Assembly: GCA_016169945.1 (NCBI GenBank)
Contig: JADLSH010000382.1
Span: 930,001 to 994,000, forward strand
From: Trachythela sp. YZ-2020
Lineage: Eukaryota; Cnidaria; Anthozoa; Malacalcyonacea; Clavulariidae
DNA: 64,000 bases
Direction: 5' to 3'
Positions 54,224 through 64,000 of this stretch are shown here, piece after piece. The notes under the pieces are model-generated. The model was not told where the DNA came from, made no database searches, and saw nothing but the letters and a program-made list of their open reading frames with translations. The translations under genes and the position numbers were made by a program. Position 1 is the stretch's first letter, and every line of letters begins with the position of its first letter.

Positions 54224-55967
54224 ATTTGCAACTAACGATGCCGATGGCTTTCGGAAATATTTTCTTAAATATCTCGATTTCTTTCGTTTTGTTCATTTTG
54301 GAATCGCTTTCCACTAAAAGCCTTCCAAGTTCAACTACGATATCTTCGTTATCGTGTTCCATCTTGCGGTGTGCATCTTTCAAATTCAGTAGTTCAGTTT
54401 CTAAAAGTATTTTCTCGTTGACAATGCGTCGTATTTCTATTTGGAACTGTGTCTGAATTTTTCTAATCAAATCATCCTTTTCCCGCAATTGACGTTTTAA
54501 TGCGTCATTTTCTGCCAACAACTTTCGATTGTTATTCTGTGTCTGGTCATTAAGCCCTTCAGAACAATGCTTAAAAGGTATATCGCCATTCAAGGTTTGT
54601 GTAGATTGATCATGAACGTCTACTTTTTGAATAACGACTGGAAAAATTATTAAAGTAGGAATACTAATGCATTCATTACGATTTACCTGTAGCCAATTAA
54701 GTCCTTCAAGTTGGCTATAAAATTGTCCATTGAAGTTTTGATAGTCAAGTTGACGTTCACTGGACGTGCAAAATAAAAAAGACCACCAAATAAAAGCGTC
54801 TTTAAAAACATCTTCAAAGCGATCAAAAGTACACCCGAAAATTCCTAAAGCTGACACATATGAAGTGCTACAGATAGATATTAGAGTCCAGCATCTTATT
54901 TTGATGGAATGGTCCAACTTCATATCCTGACTTTCCATATCCGGACTCGGCCACGCTTTTTCTCCTTTCGGTGTGAGTTTAGCATTGATAATCCGGGTAG
55001 TCGTTCCACCATAAACTTCAAAATTAATATCTAAATCCAATAGTGACTCATGGTAAACAGTAACGGAAACAATATAATCTGAAAGAACTTCGGATTTTAT
55101 CTCAATTTTTGCTTTACGTATTTCATACTCCTCACTGCACAAACCAATGCATGTAAAGATAGTCGAAATGAGTATCTTAATCCACTTCGGCAGTTTAGGC
55201 AATTCATCAAATATCAACTCCAAAGACTCACTTTTGGAATCATTTTTGCACTCCAATGCATCAACAACGATCAGCATTGGCTCGCGTGTGTCAAGGGCAT
55301 GCAGTGGATTGTTTAAAAGAAAGCGAAATACGTCCGATAATGAGTCTCGAGAATGTTCACGACGAAGAACTTCAGTTAGCCTACCACTAAATCCATTTGA
55401 TAAAAGTTCATCTTCAAATTTTTTCCATTTCTTTAATTTTTCAATATACCTTTCTTCTTCAGGACTAACAGGGGCTTCTTTCAATTCATCAATATCTTGT
55501 TCAGGAATTCCTAACTGTATCAAAGGTTTCGAAATTCCTTGCCACAATTTTTCAAACGTGGTATCGTCGTATTTAGCACTTGGTATATAACCATAGACCT
55601 CATTCCTGAACATTTTGATTCTTAAAATATTAGCAGATATGGAGGTATCGCTAGTTGGCGGCATAACATTCCACCCTGCGGATGGTGAAGACAATCCACA
55701 GATATTCCGGAGCAGGATAGTCAGTAATGTTATATCAAAGTTGTTTGAATCTGGCGTACCCGAAACTGGAAAGAGTAAGTTCCATTGCGATGGTTTAATT
55801 ACACTGTACCTTATCTTCTGCAAGTTCTTCTTGTTGGCATTTAATACAGCAGCTAAAGTGGAAGGCCGGTGTTTCGCATGGAAAGCAGCTCTTAACGCAT
55901 TGGTTCCTTTGTCTACCAATAGTCGACATAATCTGGAATAATTAGCTTTGGCTTTTACTGGATCCAT
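54210..55967 (-). CDS. DZIP3-like HEPN protein with NACHT remnant and coiled coil
   Basis: 585 residues from ATG 55,967, intronless. Residues ~8-165 match the DZIP3-like HEPN domain: LLVDKGTNALRAAFHA, PSQWNLLFPV, FDITLLTILLRNICGL, AGWNVMPP, ILRIKMFRNEVYGYIPS, DDTTFEKLWQGIS. Residues ~205-265 resemble the Walker B part of a NACHT ATPase (HALDTREPMLIVVDALE...LPKLPKWIKILIST), but no P-loop precedes it, so the ATPase is internally deleted. A ~170-residue region of unknown type follows, then a coiled coil (~480-560, LLAENDALKRQLREKDDLI...). Full HEPN-NACHT proteins are innate immune receptors of the NLR type. This would be a shortened relative with a DED-like protein next to it. Confidence 0.65.
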   Translation of the reverse strand: MDPVKAKANYSRLCRLLVDKGTNALRAAFHAKHRPSTLAAVLNANKKNLQKIRYSVIKPSQWNLLFPVSGTPDSNNFDITLLTILLRNICGLSSPSAGWNVMPPTSDTSISANILRIKMFRNEVYGYIPSAKYDDTTFEKLWQGISKPLIQLGIPEQDIDELKEAPVSPEEERYIEKLKKWKKFEDELLSNGFSGRLTEVLRREHSRDSLSDVFRFLLNNPLHALDTREPMLIVVDALECKNDSKSESLELIFDELPKLPKWIKILISTIFTCIGLCSEEYEIRKAKIEIKSEVLSDYIVSVTVYHESLLDLDINFEVYGGTTTRIINAKLTPKGEKAWPSPDMESQDMKLDHSIKIRCWTLISICSTSYVSALGIFGCTFDRFEDVFKDAFIWWSFLFCTSSERQLDYQNFNGQFYSQLEGLNWLQVNRNECISIPTLIIFPVVIQKVDVHDQSTQTLNGDIPFKHCSEGLNDQTQNNNRKLLAENDALKRQLREKDDLIRKIQTQFQIEIRRIVNEKILLETELLNLKDAHRKMEHDNEDIVVELGRLLVESDSKMNKTKEIEIFKKIFPKAIGIVSCKYGKQ

Positions 55968-56447
55968 GGTTGTCTTTAATAATTTATTTTTGCAGCCTTA
56001 AGCAAAGAAATAAATATTAAAGTGTGAATTAAATTACTGATAAGAAGATGCTATAGCAACGATGTTCTGCAGTAAGCCATAAACAAAAAGACGTAAGGAC
56101 TGGATATCCTATAAAGTCCGAGTTTGGGTATAGCATCTTAAATTCACAAAAGAATAAGTGTTTTAAAGATACCGAGTATAAAGTTGAGAAATTTCTATGC
56201 TAATTAAGATCGCATATCCAGTTGCTGTTACAATGAATTTGAGATAACTTCCTAAAGGAGGAGTATTGAGTTTGAAAGTGCAAGCCGTACTAATGCCGGG
56301 TACTAATGCCGCTCGGATATTTACACCCGGGTATGTGAAAACATTGGGAATGCAAAGTCGTCCACCATAAGTTATGCGCATTTAAGTTATGCGCATGCGC
56401 GAGTTCAAGCCAAGAGAAAACTGGTAACTAGCAACATCATGACTGGC
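55968..56447. other. Upstream interval with dispersed repeat
   Basis: Probable promoter side of the HEPN gene. At 56,290-56,420 it carries the repeat shared with 25,610-25,780 (GGATATTTACACCCGGGTAT, GCGCATGCGCGAGTTCAAGC). Nothing else is recognised. Confidence 0.55.
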
Positions 56448-56597
56448 CTACCTCCTCCACAGGCGCTTTATTAATTGGAGCGAACTGGGAAAATTAGGGA
56501 GCGCACGCACGGGCGGAAAGATAAATGCGGGAGGGTGCGTCCCTTCCCTAATTTTCCAAGCCCGCTCCAATTGATAAAGCGCCTGTGGAGGAGGTAG
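56448..56597. mobile_element. MITE with about 35-bp TIRs
   Basis: CTACCTCCTCCACAGGCGCT and AGCGCCTGTGGAGGAGGTAG are the ends. The pairing extends inward through AATTGGAGCG/CGCTCCAATT and GGGAAAATTAGGGA. About 150 bp, GC-rich, non-coding. Confidence 0.85.
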
Positions 56598-56762
56598 ATG
56601 ACTGGCTAAGACAACGATTTTGTTTTTGTACCTGTGTAGCAGATATATTGACATCGCGTAGTCGTGTTGTTTACTGTTTTGGCTATTTTTGCTGCGAAAA
56701 GTATCTTGATTTTTACTTGAAAAGTTGTCCCGTTTTTCTCGCCGTTTTCTTTCAGAAATTAT

Positions 56763-56840
56763 CCTGCTTTGTTGCTACTGCGGGCTGCGGACTGCGGGCT
56801 GCGGACTGCGGGCTGCGGGCTGCGGACTGCGGACTGCCTC
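56763..56840. repeat. Heptamer repeat (GGACTGC/GGGCTGC)n
   Basis: About ten units of GCGG(A/G)CT. The same heptamers (GCAGTCC) occur inverted at 59,648-59,672, at the other end of the foldback element. They are therefore part of its terminus, expanded on this side. Confidence 0.8.
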
Positions 56841-57205
56841 TTCATTTATAGAAAATATTTTGCCTTTGGGTTGTGGGAGAAATATTGTCGCACTACTGCG
56901 CATGCCCATCTCGAAGTTTATGCGGATATTTATAGAAAATATTTGGTGGTTGGGTTGTGGGAGAAATATTGTCGCACTACTGCGCATGCCCATCTCGAAG
57001 TTTATGAAAAATACGATATTGTTATTAAATAATTTATAATAAAAGCTTTAAATGTTCAACCTTTCATTAGCTCTCTCTTCAAATCGCCGGTACGCTAGTG
57101 TAGTTGTCTATACACTCGCTTTTTATACTCTATACCCACATGTCTTAACCTAACATATGCACGCAACTTACTGATTGACGATTGTGTTGTTGTTCTTTAC
57201 CCATT

Positions 57206-58584
57206 CAGTCCTTGAAACTCCCGAAAGCGATAATTCTCAATCTAGGTCGGCAAATATTTTCCGAAAACAAATAGACAATAATCCAAACGTATAATAATCA
57301 AAACAAATAATACGCGTATTTATAAACCGCAATTAATTGCAATCAATGCCAATAGCAAACAAAACAACTAACAAAATGTATGAACTCCAATCGAACAGTG
57401 CATGTACATATAGCATGACCATGAGCAAGCAAATTCCATTGACAGCCAATGACAAGATCGTGAGCGCTAAAATATTTGCCTATTCACGGGAGTCATACTA
57501 GCTAAGGTCTTGTTGTTGTATATTTAGTCATTACATGTTAAGATTACAGTACTTTTACATAATCATTATCAGAGCTGCCAACGTATGGAACACGCTTCCT
57601 TGCACCATTAGAGACACCACCAAATCTCTTATTTCATTCAAAGAGTCTCTAATGAAACTCTACATTGAATATACTAATGTGATCTACAATCCTGAAGATC
57701 CGAGGACATTTAAGTCTGTATGTGTGAAATGTCACACAACTCGTTCGTTAACTAGCTTGTCAACGAAACCATGTTGCTAACTTTACGATAGTGCATGATC
57801 AATTAGCGGGTTGTCTCGTTCGTTAACGTTTTTTGTCCAGTGTTATTCTTTGTCTGTTTGTTTACTTGTTTGTTAACTCCCCGCTAATTGCCATTGTTTC
57901 ATTTGTCGTCTGTTTGTTTGTCAATTTGTTGACTAGTTTGTCCTAATGTTTGTCTCACTTCTCAATGTTTATTGTACAATTATTTCAACTGTTTTGGAAC
58001 CCCGTTATTGGAGAACTTCTTCTCTGTGTGGTAATTCCAGCCATCCTGTTTAAGTGCATTTTTTTAAAGTTCTATATGTATATCTTTATTTCTCAATGGC
58101 AAAACTTGTAAAATAAAAAATAAAAATAATACTTCAAGTGTCAATTGCCAATGTCTGGAAAATCTTGCACGCTACTCAAACACTTGCAGTAACAAGATAC
58201 TCACTAGACACTACAATTAAGCATTTTTTCCCTAAAACAATGCTTATTTTAAACCTATAAATACGCAAAAACAGTTGCGCTGAAAAATGGGGAAAACCCA
58301 CTGGGAAAACCCCTGCACGAAAATATGTATTTGCTTGTGCGTAAACATGTCAATCAATGGTGATTTAATTAAATTTGATACTCGCAAAGCGTATTTTGAT
58401 ACGCAAGCTAATGATCAAAACCTGATAATTAAAACATCATCGTTGAAAATGCGTATGTGAAAGATGCCGAGACGTATTTGAAAGTAGGTCGGCAAAATTT
58501 TGCCGACCTAAATCTACACATATCGCTTTGCAGGTCGGCATTTAGGTCGGCATTGCCGAATGCCGACCTGAGTTTCAAGGACTG
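57206..58584. mobile_element. 1,379-bp transposon inserted in the foldback arm
   Basis: The ends are CAGTCCTTGAAACTC and GAGTTTCAAGGACTG (one extra base in the arms), with the 6-bp duplication CCCATT at 57,200-57,205 and 58,585-58,590. The intact right arm at 59,270-59,285 shows the uninterrupted site, which proves the insertion. Near the right end TAGGTCGGCAAAATTTTGCC and further GGTCGGCA words form palindromes. A LINE fragment lies inside. Confidence 0.85.
57535..57780 (+). CDS. LINE reverse-transcriptase C-terminal fragment
   Basis: Contains RAANVWNTLPCTIRD, FKESLMKLYIEY, and then C-x2-C...C. The NxLPxxIR...FKxxL pattern is the typical C-terminus of non-LTR polyproteins. A ~330-bp T-rich 3' UTR (TTTGTTTACTTGTTTGTTAA) follows, and A-rich tailing at about 58,105-58,130. 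The copy is heavily 5'-truncated, as usual for LINEs. Confidence 0.6.
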   Translation: MLRLQYFYIIIIRAANVWNTLPCTIRDTTKSLISFKESLMKLYIEYTNVIYNPEDPRTFKSVCVKCHTTRSLTSLSTKPCC

Positions 58585-58720
58585 CCCATTATATGCTTTT
58601 GTTGATCTGTAGTGAACAAATACGTTGAATTACCCTGCGATTAACATTTTGAAAAACATGATGGCAAGAGTTTTTACTTTCTTAACATGTACTCTTGAAC
58701 GCAATCAACGTCATTTTTAA

Positions 58721-58996
58721 ATGTGTGGTGTTTTATCACAATTACCAGCACAATTTTTACAACCAATACCACCATCTGTACAGGGAGCACTGAGCAGTAC
58801 AGTTTCAGCCACCACGGCACCGCAGAGAGTTGCACTACAACCGTTACAGCCTCAACCAACGCCACAGCATTGCCATTGTCCTATAATTACACATAATTCT
58901 TACATAGCAAACAACGGCTTCGCGCAACAGCTACGCCAGCAACCTGCATATTCTTCCGCCACATATTTTTCACAATATCCATGTAGAAAAACATAA
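58721..58996 (+). CDS. Pro/Gln-rich small ORF in the foldback loop
   Basis: 91 residues from ATG, rich in Pro, Gln, Ala and Ser (PAQFLQPIPPSVQG, LQPLQPQPTPQHCHC). The start lies at the edge of the arm. No family is recognised. It could be a captured exon of a low-complexity host protein or a chance frame. Confidence 0.2.
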   Translation: MCGVLSQLPAQFLQPIPPSVQGALSSTVSATTAPQRVALQPLQPQPTPQHCHCPIITHNSYIANNGFAQQLRQQPAYSSATYFSQYPCRKT

Positions 58997-59672
58997 TTGT
59001 TAAAGAAAAACATCGTGTATTTAAACATCCCAATCTCAGAGAAGATGTGCTTTCTTTATCGGTGTGCTTATAATTCATTTGACATGTGTTTTTACAAATT
59101 TTATCATAACGCGTAAAAAGGAGCATTCCCGAGCAAACATTTGCCTACAATAAACATCAGACAAACTTTGAACAATAAACATTTAAAAATGACGTTGATT
59201 GCGTTCTTGCCATCATGTTTTTCAAAATGTTAATCGCAGGGTAATTCAACGTATTTGTTCACTACAGATCAACAAAAGCATATAATGGGTAAAGAACAAC
59301 AACACAATCGTCAATCAGTAAGTTGCGTGCATATGTTAGGTTAAGATATGTGGTATAGAGTATAAAAAGCGAGTGCATAGACAACTACACTAGCGTACCG
59401 GCGATTTGAAGAGAGAGCTAATGGAAGGTTGACCATTTATAGCTTTTATTATATATTATTTAATAACAATATCGTATTTTTCATAAACTTCGAGATGGGC
59501 ATGCGCAAGTAGTGCGACAATATTTCTCCCACAACCCAAACTCAAAATATTTTCTATAAATATCCGCATAAACTTCGAGATGTGCATGCGCAGTAGTGCG
59601 ACAATATTTCTCCCACAACCCAAAGGCAAAATATTTTCTATAAATAGAGGCAGTCCGCAGTCCGCAGTCCGC

Positions 59673-60443
59673 GTTTTCCACCAAACCATATTTCATGGCT
59701 CTGCGGAACAATCGGAGGGCAAATAAACCTCTTCGGAGATAAAATCCGTGCTACATATTACACCTCTCCCCTTATAATACTATTATATTGTCTTATGTAT
59801 TGTTGCATGTTCTACAAAAGTTATTTTTGCGTTAAGTTCTAACATAAAGGTTTTTGTTTATAGACGAAACAACAATCATGATAAAAGCATTGGATATTGG
59901 CTGGATAATTTTTTCAGGACAGCAACGTCTCATTTGCAGAACAATCTCATACTAAACTCACTGGTATACAAGAGTAAAGATAATAAGTTAACATCAACTG
60001 CTGCAACCATATGTCGTATGATGGGATTTTATTAATTAATGGCACACAGTATACAGAACTGAACTTATTATTCTGTCTATTGTATTGAATTTTACCCACA
60101 ACGAAATATTATATGGATCTGGTCTGCTGCGTTATACTATACTTTATATACATACTTTGTAAAATTCATGAATAATTAATGAGCTAACTACCCAATAAAT
60201 GAACCATATTTATGTCACATGACATCTTTGTAAACCCCACTACAGGTCAACAATCTGATAAAGCTATGTCCTAATTAGTATTCTTAACTTTTGATACAGC
60301 TGTATCCTAATTAGCATGCATTTATTAACTTTGTTAAAAATGCTCCTGATTAATATTCATATATTGGACACGCACGAAACAAACAAGCATTTATTTCTTC
60401 CATAACACACATATTTGCTAAAAAGCACACTTTAGATTAAGTA
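59673..60443. other. Non-coding interval
   Basis: AT-rich, with TAATTAGTATTC/TAATTAGCATGC partial duplications near 60,270-60,320. No gene. Confidence 0.4.
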
Positions 60444-60635
60444 TTATTTCTCACTTTTGTCATTCACCACAAAATTTATCGTACAATTATTGAAGACAGA
60501 ATGCGTGCAAATGCTATCAGCATTTCTGTTGCTACGAGTCGTTTCAAACTCTGGTAAAGTCATTTCAGCTAAAATACTATCTGCCACATCAAATTGAAAA
60601 TCTCGCAAATAAATTTGCTGAGCCAAAAGCTAACG

Positions 60636-60884
60636 CTATTCGGGGACATTTGGCCCAAAGGCCAAAGGTACCGTTAGATCATCAACATTTTCATATTCAA
60701 ATTCATCATCCTGACCATCTCCGCCTTTGTCGTCAGTCCCTTTTTTGTTACTGCGGCTTGCTTGCCATTCTTCGAATATTTTAATCGCCCATTTCGTGTT
60801 ATACCTAGTATTTTTAGGTACAAATTCTTCAAGGAACGACCACTCCTCTTCGTTAGATTTTGGTTGGCGAAAACGACGAGACAT
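60636..60884 (-). CDS. Small protein resembling the N-terminus of ZMYM/QRICH1-like (Crypton-related) proteins
   Basis: 82 residues from ATG 60,884: MSRRFRQPKSNEEEWSFLEE, then VPKNTRYNTKWAIKIFEEWQ, then a Lys/Asp/Gly-rich stretch. The (V/I)PxNTxxxTxWAxxxFxxW motif is typical of the N-terminal segment of proteins related to Crypton tyrosine recombinases and to QRICH1/ZMYM. The recombinase part is not present. A second minus frame at 60,626-60,444 (LRDFQFDVADSILAEMTLPE) follows after stops and may be its broken continuation. Confidence 0.4.
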   Translation of the reverse strand: MSRRFRQPKSNEEEWSFLEEFVPKNTRYNTKWAIKIFEEWQASRSNKKGTDDKGGDGQDDEFEYENVDDLTVPLAFGPNVPE

Positions 60885-60998
60885 TGTTCACTAAGCGGAA
60901 AACAAACTATACGCTAAGGAAAAGCTATATTACACACACAAGCAGAACACACCCTGTTTATTTTCATTATGTTCTCGTTCAGCGCACTTAGAGAGCAT

Positions 60999-61430
60999 CT
61001 ACAGGGTGTATAAAAAAAAGGAGACCTTTAGAAATTATCCTATTGACTTTTAATTAACTTCTCCGTGCATAAAATTAGATTCAATTGTTTTTACGCAGCA
61101 ATGGGTCTAGTAGTATAGGTGTATCAAAAATTGACGCCTCAGATTTCCACTTCAATCCACTTTGTTCTTAAGCACAAAAGATTTTAGGCCCCTGGGGAAT
61201 TTAAAATAATAATACGACCTATTAGTAATTCGACAGTTATGCTCCTGGAATACGATTAGAAGCTATTTTAAATTCCCAGGGGCCTAAAATCTTTTGTTCT
61301 TAAGAACAAAGTGGATTTCTTGGGAAATTCCGAGGTTGCGTTTTTTTTTATACACCCTGTAGTACTCAGGCATTCAAATTATAACAATATGGTGAATTTC
61401 TAAAGGTCTCCTTTTTTTTTATACACCCAG
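60999..61430. mobile_element. Two interleaved inverted-repeat elements (MITE)
   Basis: CTACAGGGTGTATAAAAAAA at 60,999 pairs with TTTTTTTATACACCCTGTAG ending at 61,362. GGAGACCTTTAGAAATT next to it instead pairs with AATTTCTAAAGGTCTCC near 61,394-61,412, followed by another TTTATACACCC. An inner pair (CAAAAGATTTTAGGCCCCTG and CAGGGGCCTAAAATCTTTTG, 61,177 and 61,280) gives a further arm. It looks like one foldback inserted in, or recombined with, a relative. Confidence 0.75.
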
Positions 61431-61653
61431 TATACAAAATATTCTCATTAGAATCTTATTATTTCCGCCCCATCTGCCAGCATTGTGTTAAAATCCCATA
61501 AGATTGTTTGAAAACCACTATTAGCGATATCATATTATAAAACCAACAGCCATGAAAAAATGCCAAGGCATGCAGAAGCACAATAAAACAACTGATCCAT
61601 TAAGTGGCCGAGTACTGCATAATATTAAGCTAATGACTTTCCACATTCATTAC

Positions 61654-61677
<24 letters not shown>

Positions 61678-61685
<8 letters not shown>

Positions 61686-61777
61686 CTCGCGTCAGATCTG
61701 TATGGGGATTTACAATGGCTCGCGCTGCGCGCTCGCCATTGTAAATCCCCATACAGATCTGCCGCTCGTATTTTATC
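61678..61777. repeat. Near-perfect hairpin, GC-rich loop
   Basis: AGATCTGTATGGGGATTTAC...AATGGC pairs with GCCATT...GTAAATCCCCATACAGATCT. The flanks GATAAAATACTCG/CGCTCGTATTTTATC continue the pairing. The loop TCGCGCTGCGCGCTC is itself palindromic. Confidence 0.85.
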
Positions 61778-63756
61778 TATTACGTAACCATCTTCAATGA
61801 TATTGTCGGTAGGGTAGTGGCATTTGATAGGGCAGCCTCATGACAGAAAAGGAAGAAGTTTTAACTTCAACGATGCTCGCCTTTCTTACCGTGGAGGTGT
61901 CGTATATATAAGAACAATTCCAAGATTGTTATTGACTAAAAGTTCCTCATGATGATGAATAGAAGTTAAAACTAGAAGAAACTATACAAACTTGTCATTT
62001 TTTGTTGATATTGGTGGAACAATTGTTTTCTTGTGTTCATATTTAAAAGACTGTTATTGATGAAGTGTAGCATGGTGATTAATAATAAATATTTAGAACC
62101 TGACACTTGTCTATTTGAGCTTATTTTTCAAGGCGCATTTTCAAGAGATTTACGAACTAATGGAAGTACCGAACATACTATAAATTCATGGGTTGTAGCG
62201 TTTTGGGAAACGAATAAGAGGAATCTTACAATTGTTACATGATTATAAAGCATCTTAATATAAGAATCCTCTAATTCGTTTCCATAAACATTACAAGTCA
62301 TAAGTTCACAATATTTTTGGTACTTCAATAAAATTTACAAAACAACTTGTGACATGGCTTTAAGCCCTTACAAATTCGAAATTTAGAAACGTTATTAATC
62401 GGAGTATTCCCTTGTCAAAACTTCTATCCAAATAAACTAGATTTGCTCTGCCATTCAGTGGCATATACAGGCGGGGGCTCTGCCGCTGTATAGAGACTCT
62501 AGGAATTCAAAATTTCCCTCTGGAGGGCATACCCGTGGTCCGTGGATCCCAACATTTGCGCGCCATTGCTCCTCATTTCCTGAATATATAAGTCTGTTTG
62601 TCCCTCCCCCAAAGTCAACACCCTGGTTACGCCAGGCCACTGCTGCCAGGTCTTGCCAGGCGCAGATACATGTACGCTTAGCATACCTATTTTTATATAT
62701 GTATACGTCAGAAAAATAACTGCCATTTTGACATTTCATTTTTGGCATTTTATATATGAAAACCTTTTTCAAAATTGTACTCTGGAGTCGGGACATATTA
62801 ATTCAGACAAATATTAAGTGTCCAAAACAAGATAAATGAAAATTGTTTAGAGTCAATATTAAAGTCAATAGGAAAATAAATCAGTCGTTCATCCTGTAGT
62901 TCATCCTGTATGGTCAATACATGAATACAACATTGACTAATCTTAAAAAATGTTTTAGTATTAATTCATATGCGTTATATAGAATAAGAAACAACATTTA
63001 GTGTTTTGGCGCCAAAATGCCAAATTGTAATAACATTTTATCTTCAGGCAGGCGCAGGCCTCGGGAGTTGCGACAGGCATCAGCAGGCTGAGCTGCCTTA
63101 GCTGCCCGAACTGCCTACCGCCTGTGCCTAAATAGCATTGACGAGGACACTATCTTATTTTCTCCGAAAATGTGACAGTGTTCATACAAAACAATTCGTA
63201 AAATTTGAGAAATTCATCTTTTATCTAATTACCAACAGATTACTAAATTTCCCAAAAAATTACAAAAAAATTAAAATATTTAATTACTAAAAAAGTCCCC
63301 AAAATTGCCAAAAATTACCAAAAGTAATTAAAATTACCAAATCTGGCCACACTGGCGTTACCATGGTTACAGTAGTCGACTTAGTACTTCATGTTACAAT
63401 AACTTTTGGGTTCCGCATGACTGTATTTCTAGTAGTTTTATAGTCCTGTTTTTGTTTTTATAGTTTGATGGCAAAACCGGCCGTATACAGACGTATACTA
63501 AATTTAAGGTAATTTAAATGTAAGGCGTAAAAGTAACTTAGTATTATCTCGTGCGGGCGATATTTAAAATTGCACCAACAGCAATACGCTAGAGCAATCC
63601 GGGAATTTTCATTTTATGTTAGAGATACCAAGGCTACACCTGCAACCACTCAAGTTTAAGTATATATTTACAGAAAAGAGTGCATATAATTTTCTCTATT
63701 CTTTTTCTTTATTACCGAATGTATATTCATGAATTATCGAATCTAAAATCTTTAAT
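61778..63756. other. Non-coding interval with repeats
   Basis: Contains a hairpin at 62,206-62,284 (GGAAACGAATAAGAGGAATC and complement). Relatives of the 25.8-27.0 kb repeat lie at 62,820-63,000 and 63,340-63,440. A GC-rich imperfect palindrome is at 63,045-63,125 (GGCAGGCGCAGGCC...GCCTGTGCC). No gene is recognised; the overlapping frames at 62,455-62,796 have no family. Confidence 0.5.
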
Positions 63757-64000
63757 GTGGACCTATAAACCTGGGTGTCTAACATGTTTTGTATGTCATG
63801 ATAACAAGTATTCTTAACAAATTTCTATCCATACAATAATTTATTATTCCGCCTCGAGTTAGGAATATTTGAATAATTCTTATTGGTGACGTCGCAATGT
63901 TTTCAAATTCCGTTAACGACAAAACGAAAAAAAACTTAAGTTAGCTTTTAAGAACGATATATAGTATCATATTGAACAAAATATATAAACATGTGTAATA
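63757..64000. repeat. Dispersed repeat, second copy of 4633-4856
   Basis: Same orientation and order as the copy near 4.6 kb, with ~20 bp extra (TTTGAATAATTCTTATTGGT). It runs off the right edge of the window. Confidence 0.75.

Larger units (their letters stand above)
56818..59672. mobile_element. Foldback element with ~490-bp arms and one gene-sized loop
   Basis: The right arm (59,185-59,672) is the reverse complement of a left arm now split in two, 56,818-57,205 and 58,585-58,722. Shared runs include AATATTGTCGCACTACTGCG, CGCCGGTACGCTAGTGTAGT and TTACTGATTGACGATTGTGT. The left arm is interrupted at CCCATT by a separate 1,379-bp insertion. The loop (58,723-59,184) holds a 91-codon Pro/Gln-rich frame. 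No transposase. Confidence 0.8.

Noticed and set aside
58721..58996. CDS for an RNA-binding prion-like protein
   Set aside because: Only low-complexity Pro/Gln content supports it; kept as a low-confidence ORF without function.
60999..61430. LTR retrotransposon ends
   Set aside because: The repeats are inverted, not direct, and no gag/pol lies between.

Overview
The window looks like accessory, transposon-rich genomic DNA from an early-branching marine metazoan, most likely a sponge or cnidarian. The evidence is AT-rich DNA, GT-AG introns, a receptor tyrosine phosphatase with tandem PTP domains, a Pirh2-type CHY/RING ubiquitin ligase, a GON domain, a DZIP3-like HEPN protein, and P-, LINE- and IS3EU-type transposons. 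The species cannot be named from the sequence.

Layout. 1-2.0 kb: the 3' half of a four-exon repeat-family gene. 2.5-5.2 kb: a 21-bp minisatellite, five ~180-bp tandem units and small foldback elements. 6.5-8.1 kb: a RecQ-like helicase fragment boxed by inverted copies of a double MITE. 8.7-9.8 kb, minus strand: exons for a membrane-spanning protein and a GON domain. 11.6-32.8 kb: the 3' part of a receptor-type PTP gene. Its D1 catalytic-loop exon (11,600-11,740) and its next exon (29,669) join in phase across a ~17.9-kb intron, and that intron is full of mobile DNA. The largest piece is a complete 8,726-bp transposon (16,647-25,372) with inverted termini and a 6-bp TSD. It carries an IS3EU-like DDE integrase and a zinc-ribbon/CUE/HECT ubiquitin ligase, and both proteins open with nearly the same zinc ribbon. 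33.6-42.6 kb, minus strand: a LINE split by a 6,685-bp P-superfamily transposon (34,946-41,630, 8-bp TSD). That transposon carries a broken THAP transposase and a second, apparently intact three-exon zinc-finger gene. 42,971-48,061: a 5.1-kb near-perfect palindrome, with the same three genes in each arm: a possible Bcl-2-like protein, an orphan and a C2HC zinc-finger protein. 50.3-52.9 kb: a complete five-exon RCHY1/Pirh2-like gene. 53.2-56.0 kb: two intronless ORFs overlapping by 14 nt, HEPN-(NACHT remnant)-coiled coil followed by a DED-like protein. 56.8-59.7 kb: a foldback element split by another insertion. The rest is MITEs and unrecognised DNA.

Three themes recur. First, mobile elements are nested, and many boundaries can be resolved to the base by TIR plus TSD. 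Second, several elements carry non-transposase cargo tied to ubiquitin or apoptosis (HECT/CUE, Bcl-2-like), next to a host-like ubiquitin ligase and HEPN/DED genes. Third, single-nucleotide deletions recur in unrelated ORFs. These could be real decay or residual assembly indels, so pseudogene calls depend on base accuracy.
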